Of a stretch of 13,838 nt of DNA, positions 1-7,853 are shown piece after piece. The stretch is from assembly GCA_964392615.1 (NCBI GenBank), contig CAYMRB010000269.1, positions 1 through 13,838 on the forward strand, in the 5' to 3' direction. Every line of letters begins with the position of its first letter. Position 1 is the stretch's first letter. Both the position numbers and the translations under genes were made by a program. The DNA is from CAYMRB01 sp964392615 (GTDB lineage: Bacteria; Planctomycetota; UBA8108). The notes under the pieces were generated by a model. It searched no databases. It saw only the letters and a program-made list of their open reading frames with translations, and was not told where the DNA came from.

Positions 1-1856
1 TATCGCACACCCACGTCTGACGGCGGCGTCGGGGCGGAGGCATCGACCTTCGGGGCAGAATCGACCTTCGGGGCGGGGGCATCGACCTTCGGAACCGCCT
101 CGTTCGCCAGGAGCACGAAATCGCCGCGGATTCCCATGCGGCCCTCGATGTCGGCCTTGCGCAGACGGGCGTGAAGGCCCGCGAACTGCACGCCGAGCGC
201 GAGGTACTCGTCGACCGACGCCAACAGGTACGCCGGCTCCCCGTCGAGTATGCCCTCGAATCGAGTGCGAGGTCCGTACTCCGGCGTTCCCTCCTGCGCG
301 GCGACGACGAGCTGCGGAATGTGCTCGATCTCGCGGTCGTCGAGGTAGAAGCGAACCTCGGCCGGTAGGTCCGCGCCGTACGTCAGAAGCTGCGTGGTGC
401 CGACCCGGTTGGCGACGCGATCGAGGAACGGCCGGGCGGACTCGAGCGGCTCGAACGCCAGAACGACGAATCCGAGCGCGAAGAACACGAAGATCGACGT
501 TCTGCCGAGCTCGAGGGCCGCGCGGCGGAACTCCTTCGCGTCGACGAGCGCCCTGACGCGCCGCGCCGCGACGAGCGCCAGCGCCCCTGCGAGTGCCGAC
601 AGGATCAGGACCTTCCGCACGAACTCGCCGTTCGAGAGGATCTCCTTCCAGTAGCCGTCAGTGAGTCTCTCGTGCAGGCCCAGATACCACGCTCCCGCGG
701 CGGTCAACGTCACGGCGAGGGGCACCTTCAGAAGGAGCGGCACGCCCTTGAAGACGACATCGCAGAGATAGTCCTCCCACAGAGAGTACTGCTCGCGCGT
801 CTCGAAGAGCGCTGCGGCGACGAGCAGCGCCAGCGGCGGCCACATCGCGAGAAGGCACGGGGCGCGTCGCGTCGCGACGAACGATAGCGCGACGAGTGCG
901 AACACGGCCCAGGCGAGGCTCGCGCGTTGGCCGGGGCGCGTCAGGCGGTCCTTGCCGTGGAAGAACGCGAGCGGCAGGAACAGCGACCAGGGCAGAAACG
1001 CGATGGGCAGTGCGAGCAGGTAGTAGTATGCGGGCCCACCCTCTCCCGACTCGCCCGTCCACCGATCGACTCCGGCCGTGATCAGGTATTGGTCGAGAAA
1101 CTCCTGCCAATGCGTGCTCGCGACCCAGCCGTACCACGGCGCGACGAGCACGACGAGGAGCAGGAGGCCGCCGCCGCCGAGAAGCTCGCGGATCCCCTGC
1201 TTGACGCGCGCCAAGCCGCCGCCGCCGAGGTAGAAGTAGAGGACGAGCGGACCGAACACGAGAAGCGCCGCGAGGGCCGCGTGGTCGACGAGCGACGCAC
1301 CGGCCAGGCCGGCCCAGCCCAGGTAGCGCCACCGCTTGGCGGTCGATACGTGCGTGCTCAACACGAAGCTGCCGACCGCGAGCTGACAGAAGGTCGCGAA
1401 CGCCAGGTCGCTCCGCAGCCACGACGTCTCGGAGAAGTAGAGAAGCGTGCTGCCGTGGATCGTCATCGCGAGAAAGCCGACGCTCGGGTCGAACAGCCGG
1501 CGGCCGAACCAATACGTCAGCCAGAGTCCCAGCAGCGCGAACGCGAGGCCCGGGATGCGATAGGCGACCTCCGGTGCGAGACCGGGAATCGACCCGACTC
1601 CCCCCGCCAGCCAGTACGACAGCGGCGGCTTCTCGAGCCAGATCTTTCCGGCGTGCGTCGGCACGATCCAGTCGGTCGGCGTGCGGAGCGCCGCGGTCAT
1701 CTCGCGCGCGACGAGGGCCTCGTTCGCCTCTTCGCCCCAGAAGTCGCGACGTGCGGCGTTCCAGAACGACAGCGCTGCAAAGACGACCAGGAAGAGCCCG
1801 ATCCATGCGGCCCGCGGCCCGGCGGCCGGAGCGTTCGTCGCGTTTTCGTCGACCAT
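1..1856 (-). CDS. GT39/ArnT-like glycosyltransferase, integral membrane (3' end at window edge)
   Basis: A minus-strand frame is open from ATG 1856 to base 3 (618 codons). Bases 1-2 give 'TA', so the next base decides between a stop and Tyr. The N-terminus has one TM helix (about 17-33), then the acidic motif FWGEEANEALVAREM (39-53) and EKPPLSYWLAG (75-85). These match the first periplasmic loop of the PMT_2/ArnT family, which uses polyprenyl-phosphate sugars to modify lipids or proteins outside the inner membrane. About ten further hydrophobic segments follow to residue 468. Residues 480-585 are probably a soluble C-terminal domain, ending in PKVD repeats. The ATG is preceded by a weak GGA. 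An in-frame ATG at 1991 would add 45 Arg-rich residues, but its GGGAG abuts the codon, so I prefer 1856. Family assignment is confident; donor and acceptor are unknown. Confidence 0.9.
   Translation of the reverse strand, partial: MVDENATNAPAAGPRAAWIGLFLVVFAALSFWNAARRDFWGEEANEALVAREMTAALRTPTDWIVPTHAGKIWLEKPPLSYWLAGGVGSIPGLAPEVAYRIPGLAFALLGLWLTYWFGRRLFDPSVGFLAMTIHGSTLLYFSETSWLRSDLAFATFCQLAVGSFVLSTHVSTAKRWRYLGWAGLAGASLVDHAALAALLVFGPLVLYFYLGGGGLARVKQGIRELLGGGGLLLLVVLVAPWYGWVASTHWQEFLDQYLITAGVDRWTGESGEGGPAYYYLLALPIAFLPWSLFLPLAFFHGKDRLTRPGQRASLAWAVFALVALSFVATRRAPCLLAMWPPLALLVAAALFETREQYSLWEDYLCDVVFKGVPLLLKVPLAVTLTAAGAWYLGLHERLTDGYWKEILSNGEFVRKVLILSALAGALALVAARRVRALVDAKEFRRAALELGRTSIFVFFALGFVVLAFEPLESARPFLDRVANRVGTTQLLTYGADLPAEVRFYLDDREIEHIPQLVVAAQEGTPEYGPRTRFEGILDGEPAYLLASVDEYLALGVQFAGLHARLRKADIEGRMGIRGDFVLLANEAVPKVDAPAPKVDSAPKVDASAPTPPSDVGVR
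42..92. repeat. Three copies of ATCGACCTTCGG encoding PKVD repeats
   Basis: ATCGACCTTCGG occurs at 42-53, 60-71 and 81-92. On the minus strand these encode successive PKVD units separated by Ala/Pro/Ser at the end of the glycosyltransferase (residues 589-605). It is a short low-complexity tail that may vary in copy number by slippage. No function is known. Confidence 0.8.
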
Positions 1857-1857
1857 C

Positions 1858-1880
1858 GATCCGTCTGAAGATCCGTCTGA
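1858..1880. repeat. 12-bp tandem repeat just upstream of the glycosyltransferase start
   Basis: GATCCGTCTGA occurs at 1858-1868 and again at 1870-1880, a 12-bp unit repeated twice. On the minus strand it lies directly before ATG 1856 and supplies the only nearby purine stretch (GACGGATCG). The repeat is therefore part of the translation initiation region. Confidence 0.7.
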
Positions 1881-2000
1881 TGCGAAGGGGAAAGGCCCCC
1901 ACGATAACCTCCCACGCCGCGCCGCGGAAGGCCTTCGGAGGGTCCGCTCGCCGCGCCCCGAGCGCGGAACGGCGCGCACGCAACTGCGCATCTCCCGGTC

Positions 2001-2029
2001 TTGTCACGAACCCGCCAGCGCCGTAAGAT
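2001..2029 (+). promoter_or_regulatory. Sigma70-like promoter for the thioredoxin-like lipoprotein gene
   Basis: TTGTCA (2001-2006, 5/6 to TTGACA) and TAAGAT (2024-2029, 4/6 to TATAAT) are separated by the optimal 17 bp. The -10 ends 42 bp before ATG 2072. GGAG at 2062-2065 gives a ribosome binding site 6 nt from the start. The rest of the divergent 1857-2071 region is GC-rich; it holds the 10-bp palindrome GAAGGCCTTC (1927-1936) and no convincing minus-strand promoter. Confidence 0.5.
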
Positions 2030-2071
2030 GGCTGCTTCCCGCCGAGCCAACCCCACCGTACGGAGCTGACC

Positions 2072-4015
2072 ATGAAGGCCGTTCTGCGACTTTTGACCGT
2101 CTCCCTAACTGCCTTCATTTGCTTGAGTTGTACACAATCTGGACGCGTGCCGACCGAGGTGCCCGCGGACTCGACCGCAACGACCGATACCGCGGCGAAG
2201 GACGCGGACGCCCCGAAGGTGACGCCGGCCGACGAGAATGCGGCGGCGGCAAAGGGCGGCGCCGACGCGCCGAAGCCCGCCGACGCCGGGGCGGCGGACA
2301 AGCCGGCGGCAAAGGGCGGCGCCGACGCGTCCGTGGCGGATGCCGCGGACAAGACGTCGGCGGCGGACGCTGGCGACGCGTCGGCCCAGCCGGCCGAGGA
2401 GCCCCTCGGCGTCCCCGAAGGCAAGGCGGGCGACCCCGGTCCGGAGCCGGCGGGACTGTCGGCGCAGTGTCTGGCGAAGTACCGCGAGCTGCGCGGGCTC
2501 CGCGAGGCCATTCCACTGGTCTTCGCCGGCAATACACGCACGCACAACGAGATCGACCTCGACGTGCAGAAGGCGATCGCGCTCGGCGAGGCGATGCTGA
2601 AGGAGTGTCCGGACGACCAGGCCGCCACGGTGTGGCTCAAGTCCTGGCTGGCGCGCGATCTGTTCACGCGAGGCTCGCGCGTGCTCGTCGAGATTCAGGA
2701 TCGGCTCAAGCGGGAGCTGGGCTTCCAGCCGGGGGCTCGCCTGCCGCTGAACGCTCAGGAGGAGGTCCGGGAGCGCGCACGGGAGGAGTTTTCGGGATAC
2801 GTCGAGCGCGTCGAGAAGCTCGCGGGGGAGGCGCTCGCCGGCGCGCGCCGAGGGACCGAGACGCACTGCAACGCGCTCGCCCTCCTGGCGGACATCGCAT
2901 TTCACCAGACGCGCAATTTCGAGAGCTTTCGCAAGTACGCCGTGGCGTTCAAGAAGCACTGCGCCGGCGTGATCGAGGGCGCGCAGGACTACGATTACAA
3001 CATCGGCCAGTCCTACATGTTCGAGCTGCGCTACGAGGACGCTCTCGAGTCCATCCGCCCCGTCATCGAGCAGTACCCCGACCGCGAAGCGCTGGTGATC
3101 TACAACATCATCCTGTACGAGGCGCTCTGGGCGCTCGGTGACGCCGGTGGCGTCGAGGAGCTGATGAACGGCGTGCAGGAGATTTACGAGGAGCGACTGA
3201 AGACGGCCGATCTTCGCAAGCTGTACCGCACGCAGTACGAGCAGTGGTACTACACGAGCGACTTCTTCTGCGCGATGGCGCGTTACGCGCTAGGCGACAT
3301 CCCCGGCGCGGTCGACAAGCTACGCGGTTTCGACGACCGGGTCGCGAAGGTCGACCAGGCGCTGAAGGCGCAGGGCAAGGCGCTGCCGAACGTGATCTCG
3401 ATCATCTGGACCTTCCGCAACAACGACCTCCTCGAGTTCCTCGCCGGACCGATGAGAGGGCGCGAGCCGACGCCGTACGAGTTCTCCGACGGCTTCCAGG
3501 GCAAGGTGCCGAAGTTCGACCTCGACTCGACCGTCCGGTGGGTGTCCGGTAAACCCGTGACCATCGCGGGCTCGAAGGGCAAGGTGATGGGCATCCTGTT
3601 CCGCCAGCCCGGCGACCGATACGCGCCGTCGTTCCTGATGGCCCTGCAGCAGCTGCAGAAGGACCACCCGGATCGCTTCGTCGCGGTCAACCTGAGCTTC
3701 ATGCCGCCGCGCATTCGCGAGAACAGTCGTCAGCAGCGGCTCGAGCGCATGGCCAAGGAGGTCAAGGACTTCGGCCTCGAGGTCGCGAGCGGCTTCGACG
3801 TCAGCGCGAAGAACGACTTCTACAAGGGCTGCCACGCGACGATGGGTTCGCCGTCGTTCGTCATGCTCGACCACGAGGGCCGTCTCGCGTGGTATCACGT
3901 CGATCCGCGGCAGCGGGACGTGATGATGCTCCAGGCCGTCGCCGAGCGTTTGATGGGCGACGCCTCGAAGACGGCCGAGACGAAGGGCGCCTCGAACGCG
4001 GTCGGGGAGAAGTAG
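2072..4015 (+). CDS. Lipoprotein with TPR-like middle and CxxC-less thioredoxin-like domain
   Basis: A 647-residue protein with an N-terminal signal (MKAVLRLLTVSLTAFICLSC) and a likely lipid-modified Cys20. The -3 residue is Cys rather than Leu, so the lipobox is slightly atypical. Residues 25-125 are a disordered Ala/Lys/Asp/Pro linker with internal repeats. Residues 130-455 are helical with TPR-like spacing (for example the YDYNIGQSYMFELRYEDALE stretch, 307-326). Residues about 495-630 look like a thioredoxin/TlpA fold: GKVMGILF (503-510) is beta-1, GSPSFVMLD (592-600) is the cis-Pro loop and following strand, and EGRLAWYHV (602-610) is the next strand. Where CxxC should be, the sequence is RQPGDRY (511-517). 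The only Cys in this domain is Cys587, so classical disulfide chemistry is unlikely. A good SD (GGAG, 6 nt) supports the ATG. The gene converges on glgC with a 14-bp gap and no hairpin terminator. The envelope location is inferred; the role is unknown. Confidence 0.9.
   Translation: MKAVLRLLTVSLTAFICLSCTQSGRVPTEVPADSTATTDTAAKDADAPKVTPADENAAAAKGGADAPKPADAGAADKPAAKGGADASVADAADKTSAADAGDASAQPAEEPLGVPEGKAGDPGPEPAGLSAQCLAKYRELRGLREAIPLVFAGNTRTHNEIDLDVQKAIALGEAMLKECPDDQAATVWLKSWLARDLFTRGSRVLVEIQDRLKRELGFQPGARLPLNAQEEVRERAREEFSGYVERVEKLAGEALAGARRGTETHCNALALLADIAFHQTRNFESFRKYAVAFKKHCAGVIEGAQDYDYNIGQSYMFELRYEDALESIRPVIEQYPDREALVIYNIILYEALWALGDAGGVEELMNGVQEIYEERLKTADLRKLYRTQYEQWYYTSDFFCAMARYALGDIPGAVDKLRGFDDRVAKVDQALKAQGKALPNVISIIWTFRNNDLLEFLAGPMRGREPTPYEFSDGFQGKVPKFDLDSTVRWVSGKPVTIAGSKGKVMGILFRQPGDRYAPSFLMALQQLQKDHPDRFVAVNLSFMPPRIRENSRQQRLERMAKEVKDFGLEVASGFDVSAKNDFYKGCHATMGSPSFVMLDHEGRLAWYHVDPRQRDVMMLQAVAERLMGDASKTAETKGASNAVGEK
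2244..2329 (+). repeat. Direct repeat inside the lipoprotein linker, 60-bp offset
   Basis: A 26-bp identical segment at 2244-2269 recurs at 2304-2329, exactly 60 bp apart. It encodes AAKGGADA twice (residues 59-66 and 79-86). It looks like a recent in-frame duplication in a disordered spacer between the lipid anchor and the folded part. Confidence 0.8.
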
Positions 4016-4029
4016 CGCCGCTCGACCGG

Positions 4030-5379
4030 TCAGTTCGTCTGCGGAACGAGCCGCTTTCGCCCCTTGCCCTTCCTGGAGGCCTTCTTCTTCTTTTTCTTCG
4101 TCTTGCCGTCCTTGTCAGCGTCGATCTCGGGCGCGGGTGGCGATGGCTCGGTCGTGACCTCCACCACCGGAGCATCGAAGCGGTAGTTCGAACTCACCAC
4201 GACGACGCCGTCGGCGGACCTCGTGTGCTGGCACGATGATTCGTCGACTCCGATGTGCGTGCCGCGCGGAATGCGGGCGCCCTCCTCGACGATGACTCGT
4301 CGAAGGCGGCAGTCGCCCTCGATCTCGACGTCCGGCATGAGGATCGTCTCGACGAGCTCGCTGCCAGCGCCGACACGAACGCCTTGTGACAGGATGCTGC
4401 GCACGATCGTCGCGTCCTCGATCGACGTGGCGCTCGAGAGCAGGTTCGCTCCGATGACCGTCTCGCCGTCGATTTCCGCGTGTACGGTCTGCCGCGCCGG
4501 CAGCCATTCGTGGAATCGCGACCCGGTGGCCCACCGCCCGTCGCGGAGGCGGAACGGCGCCGGGCCGTCGAGAAGGTCCATGTTGGCCTGGAAGTACGAG
4601 TCGATCGTCCCGACGTCGCGCCAGTACGGTCGGTCATCGGGGCAGATGACGTCCATCGTGCAGGACACGACCGACCCCAGCTCGAGCGACGTCGGCAGGA
4701 TGTTCTTGCCGAAGTCGTGCGCGGACTTCTTCTTGCTGTCCTCGGCGAGCCGCTTGACCAGGAAGTCGGTGTCGAAGCAATAGACGCCGAGGTTGATCAG
4801 GCAATTGCCGTCGATCACGTAGGGGGACGGGTCCTTCGGCTTCTCGACGAAGCTCTCGATATTCCCCTTCTTGCCGAGCTGGACCACGCCGAACGAGCTC
4901 GCCTCCTCCTCGGGCACGGCGCCTGTCAAGACGGTGATGTCCGCGTCGCTTTCGAGGTGCGCGTCGATGAACCGACTGTAGTCCGCGCGGTAGACGTGGT
5001 CTCCGGAGAGAACGAGAACGATATCGGGGCGGTGCCGCTCGAGGAGGTCCAGATTCCGATAGATCGCGTCGGCCGTTCCCTGGTAGTAACCAGTCGACGT
5101 GCGCATCTTCGGCGGCACGATCTCGATCCCCTCGCCGAGCTCCGCGCTGAGGAAGTTCCAGCGCCGGCTCTTGTGCTCACCGAGCGAGAGCGAGTGATAC
5201 TGGGTCAGCAGGTGGATGTCGCGCAGTCCCGACAGCACGCAGTTCATCAGCGTGAAGTCGATGATCCGAAAGTTACCTCCGAAGGGTACGGCGGGCTTCG
5301 AACGTTGCGCGGTGAGCGGGTAGAGGCGCTCGCCGACCCCGCCGGCGAGAATCATGGTGAGGACCTTGACAGGTCGCAT
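4030..5379 (-). CDS. glgC: Glucose-1-phosphate adenylyltransferase (ADP-glucose pyrophosphorylase)
   Basis: GlgC makes ADP-glucose from ATP and glucose-1-phosphate, the committed step of bacterial glycogen synthesis. All family signatures are present in order: AGGVGERLYPLT (12-23), RSKPAVPFGG (26-35), YYQGTADAIYRN (98-109), SGDHVYRADY (125-134) with the catalytic-type Asp127, FVEKP (177-181), HDFGKNILP (221-229) and YWRDVGTIDSY (252-262). A left-handed beta-helix region follows (about 295-400). At 449 aa it is slightly longer than usual because of a C-terminal extension from about 405, with Pro/Glu followed by TKKKKKKASRKGKGRKR (427-442 plus T426). That extension is not part of the typical family. 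ATG 5379 is preceded by AAGGAAG about 9-11 nt upstream. The gene lies 36 bp after the response regulator on the same strand and is probably cotranscribed. Confidence 0.96.
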   Translation of the reverse strand: MRPVKVLTMILAGGVGERLYPLTAQRSKPAVPFGGNFRIIDFTLMNCVLSGLRDIHLLTQYHSLSLGEHKSRRWNFLSAELGEGIEIVPPKMRTSTGYYQGTADAIYRNLDLLERHRPDIVLVLSGDHVYRADYSRFIDAHLESDADITVLTGAVPEEEASSFGVVQLGKKGNIESFVEKPKDPSPYVIDGNCLINLGVYCFDTDFLVKRLAEDSKKKSAHDFGKNILPTSLELGSVVSCTMDVICPDDRPYWRDVGTIDSYFQANMDLLDGPAPFRLRDGRWATGSRFHEWLPARQTVHAEIDGETVIGANLLSSATSIEDATIVRSILSQGVRVGAGSELVETILMPDVEIEGDCRLRRVIVEEGARIPRGTHIGVDESSCQHTRSADGVVVVSSNYRFDAPVVEVTTEPSPPAPEIDADKDGKTKKKKKKASRKGKGRKRLVPQTN

Positions 5380-5415
5380 TCGCTATCACTTCCTTCTCGC
5401 GAGGATGAGCCTCGA

Positions 5416-5796
5416 TCAGGCGTCGGAGTGGACCAGCTCGCGACGTCGATAGAGGATGTCCCGGATCGTCTTCTTGAGCTCCGTGAGATCGGCGGATTTC
5501 GTCAGATACGCATCCGCCGACCAGCTCAGGAAGCTCTCCCGATACGAGTCGTATGCCGTGTTGATGATGACTGGAAGCTCGTTGTCTTCCTCGAGAATCC
5601 GCGACATGGCTTCGATGCCATCCATGCCGGGCATGCGGATATCCATGACGATGAGGTCGGGACGCTCCTCACGGGCCTTGCGGATCACCTCTTGCGCGTC
5701 GTTTGCGAAGAGGATCTCGTAGCCCTCGTCCGTCAGCTCTATCTCGTAGAGTGCGCGGATCGCGTCCTCGTCGTCAGCGATAAGTACGGTTTTCAT
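5416..5796 (-). CDS. Single-domain response regulator (CheY-like receiver)
   Basis: A 126-residue protein made only of a receiver domain. The acidic pocket is Asp8/Asp9, the predicted phosphorylation site is Asp52 in VMDIRMPGMDG, and the conserved switch residues are Thr80 and Lys100. There is no DNA-binding or enzymatic output domain, so it must act by protein contact or as a phosphorelay intermediate. Its ATG overlaps the kinase stop codon (ATGA), with GAGGAG 11 nt upstream inside the kinase gene. Translational coupling and cognate pairing with the kinase are therefore likely. The 36-bp spacing to glgC suggests one transcript. Confidence 0.95.
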   Translation of the reverse strand: MKTVLIADDEDAIRALYEIELTDEGYEILFANDAQEVIRKAREERPDLIVMDIRMPGMDGIEAMSRILEEDNELPVIINTAYDSYRESFLSWSADAYLTKSADLTELKKTIRDILYRRRELVHSDA

Positions 5797-7637
5797 GTCT
5801 TCACAAACTCCTCTGAATCTCGACCCTCGGGCGGAACCGTGGAACCCTCCGGGGGGGCCGTGGCCCCTCCTGCGCGTGAGAGGTTGCGCACGAGGTTCGC
5901 CTCGAGGGGAAGCATTATCCTGAAGATCGTCTTGAATGGATCATCGGCTTGAAGCGAAATCTGCCCGCCGATGGTACGAATCGCCTGGGCCGCGATAGCC
6001 AGGCCCAAGCCGGTGCCTTCCGCTCGGGTCGTGAAGAACGGATCAAACACCTTGGAGTGCAGCTCCGGCGGGATGCCGGGGCCGGTGTCCACGACCTCGA
6101 CGACGGCCAGCTGATCGGTGACACGCGCGGTGATCAGGATGCGGCCGGCCTTGCCGAGCGCTTCCGCCGCGTTGAGGACGAGGTTCGTCAGCGCGCGGTG
6201 GAAGAGGTCGGGAGCGATCAAGCAGCGCACCGGCTGCGGAGACAGCTCGAGCTCGAGCTCGATCGATCGCTCGGCGATTTCGTGCTCCAGCGGGGCGATG
6301 GCTCGCTGGATTTCGTCGCGCAGATCGACGGAGATCGTGCCGGTGACCTCGGGTTTGACGAAGTCGAGCGTCTCGCGAAGGAACTTCTCGAGCCGCGCGA
6401 CCTGATCCGCGATCATCTCCAGCGTCGCGCGGTTCTTGTCCGTGATCTCGGTGTCCCGCTGCAAGGCTCGCGCGAGCCCTCCGATCGCGACGAGCGGGTT
6501 GCGGATCTCGTGGGAGACGCACGCGGCGAGCTCGCCGATCGCCGACAGCTTCTCCGCCTGCAGCAGCCTGAGCTGGTTCGTCTTGAGCGTCTCGTTCGCC
6601 TCCTGGAGCTTGTGGACGCTCTGGCGCAGCTCGTCGTACAGCTGCGATCGCTCGAGCGCCAGCCCCGCATAGCGCGAGAACGAGCGCAGAACCTCGAGGT
6701 CGCGCTCCGTGATGCGGCTGCGCGTGATGAAGTTGTCGGCCACCAGCACGCCGGCGAGCGACTGGCGAACGTACAGCGGCACGATCGCGACCGCGTCCGT
6801 GTTGAGGAGCTCGAACAGCTCCCGGTCGAGCGGATGCTCGGAGTCGCGAGCATGGAGGAGACCGGGCTTCCGCGTGCCGACCGCGACCATCAGCAGGCTG
6901 TCGGCGGAGCACAGCGGGAAGTTCATCTGCGCCGCGAGCTCGTGGGTCCGCGAGTCCGGTCGTTCGTCGCGGTCCGCAATCTCGCGATACAGCGTTCGAA
7001 TGCTGGAGGGCTCGCTTCGTTCGAGGCGCTGCCAGATTGCATGCGCTTCCTCGGCGTTCGACGGACCGATGCCCGTCGTTCCGCGCAGGCGATCTCCGAT
7101 CGCCTCGAGGTAGAACGCGCGGTTGAACCCGAAGCCGAGGTGCGCGGTGACCGCGATCAGGATCAGATAGATGACCTCTTCGTAGCTCAGCCCTTCGTAC
7201 AGCGTGTCGGCGATCTCGCGCATGCTGGAAAGCTGCGCGAGGTTCGTGCGGTACGAGTCTTCGAGGCGTCGCTCGCGGCTGCAGTCGATCAGGCAGTGGA
7301 CGGGGAGCCCCGGCGTGTCGCTGTGACCGTTCGTCTCGAACGCGATGTGCCGATAATCGACCGGGTCGCCGCGCGCATCGTGACGCAGCCGCAGCAGTCG
7401 GCTGTCCTCCCGGTCGCAGTCGAGCAACCCGTGCGCCTCGTAGGCCGGCTCGACGTCTTCGAAGAGCGCGTCGAGAGACGACCGGAACTCCGCCGCGGGC
7501 GCGAACGCTCCGGGGAACTGGCGCTCGGCGTACTGGCTGACCCATCTGATCCGGCCATCTTCCTCACAGAGGACGACGGCAGCCTCGAGCCGGGCGCTGA
7601 ACTCCTCCAAGATGTCGATCGCATTCGCCCAATCCAC
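5793..7637 (-). CDS. Soluble PAS-GAF sensor histidine kinase
   Basis: A 614-residue cytoplasmic kinase with no TM segment. Residues 10-120 are PAS-like (weak). Residues about 140-330 are a GAF domain. A coiled coil (330-365) leads to the HisKA H-box SHEIRNPL with phospho-acceptor His376. The ATPase domain has the N-box NLVLN (485-489), G1 DTGPGIPP (517-524), F-box FDPFF (531-535) and G2 GTGLGLAIA (541-549). All catalytic motifs are intact. The last 25 residues are a Pro/Glu/Gly tail with two PPEG units. The start is GTG at 7637, supported by AGAGGA at 7645-7650 (7-nt spacer). It is the first gene of the kinase, response regulator, glgC unit. The ligand sensed by GAF or PAS cannot be told from the sequence. 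Confidence 0.95.
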   Translation of the reverse strand: MDWANAIDILEEFSARLEAAVVLCEEDGRIRWVSQYAERQFPGAFAPAAEFRSSLDALFEDVEPAYEAHGLLDCDREDSRLLRLRHDARGDPVDYRHIAFETNGHSDTPGLPVHCLIDCSRERRLEDSYRTNLAQLSSMREIADTLYEGLSYEEVIYLILIAVTAHLGFGFNRAFYLEAIGDRLRGTTGIGPSNAEEAHAIWQRLERSEPSSIRTLYREIADRDERPDSRTHELAAQMNFPLCSADSLLMVAVGTRKPGLLHARDSEHPLDRELFELLNTDAVAIVPLYVRQSLAGVLVADNFITRSRITERDLEVLRSFSRYAGLALERSQLYDELRQSVHKLQEANETLKTNQLRLLQAEKLSAIGELAACVSHEIRNPLVAIGGLARALQRDTEITDKNRATLEMIADQVARLEKFLRETLDFVKPEVTGTISVDLRDEIQRAIAPLEHEIAERSIELELELSPQPVRCLIAPDLFHRALTNLVLNAAEALGKAGRILITARVTDQLAVVEVVDTGPGIPPELHSKVFDPFFTTRAEGTGLGLAIAAQAIRTIGGQISLQADDPFKTIFRIMLPLEANLVRNLSRAGGATAPPEGSTVPPEGRDSEEFVKT

Positions 7638-7754
7638 CGTACGGTCCTCTTCAAAACCGTCGGCGACATCGTCCGTCGGGCCGCGAAAGTGCCGGCGGCT
7701 GGGGACGATGTCGAGAACACCTCAAAATTCTTCTAACAAAATCCAGACCACCAC

Positions 7755-7853
7755 GCAAAGAATATCGGCATTTGGCGCCCCAGACTTGAGCACTTTCTCG
7801 TCACTACCAGAAAGAACGCACCAGTCGCGGACGATTGCGAAGAATCTCGGCAT
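7755..7853. repeat. 17-bp imperfect direct repeat (possible regulator sites)
   Basis: GCAAAGAATATCGGCAT (7755-7771) and GCGAAGAATCTCGGCAT (7837-7853) match at 15 of 17 positions, 82 bp apart, in the non-coding region upstream of the kinase operon. Read on the minus strand the consensus is ATGCCGAKATTCTTYGC. They could be binding sites for a regulator. The second copy overlaps the left arm of the inverted repeat. Confidence 0.45.

Noticed and set aside
658..2667. A 669-codon open frame on the minus strand spanning the glycosyltransferase, intergenic region and lipoprotein gene
   Set aside because: It overlaps two well-supported genes in other frames, is Arg/Ala/Pro/Ser-rich with no recognisable domain, and typifies spurious open frames in GC-rich DNA.
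5854..5867. GGGGCC-GT-GGCCCC inverted repeat near the end of the kinase gene
   Set aside because: It lies inside the coding sequence of the Pro/Gly-rich tail, has no T-run, and is explained by Gly/Pro codons.
2053..7644. Identical CCACCGTACGG at 2053-2063 and 7634-7644, both next to gene starts
   Set aside because: An 11-bp match is expected many times by chance in a window of this size, and it lies on opposite sides relative to the two genes' reading directions.
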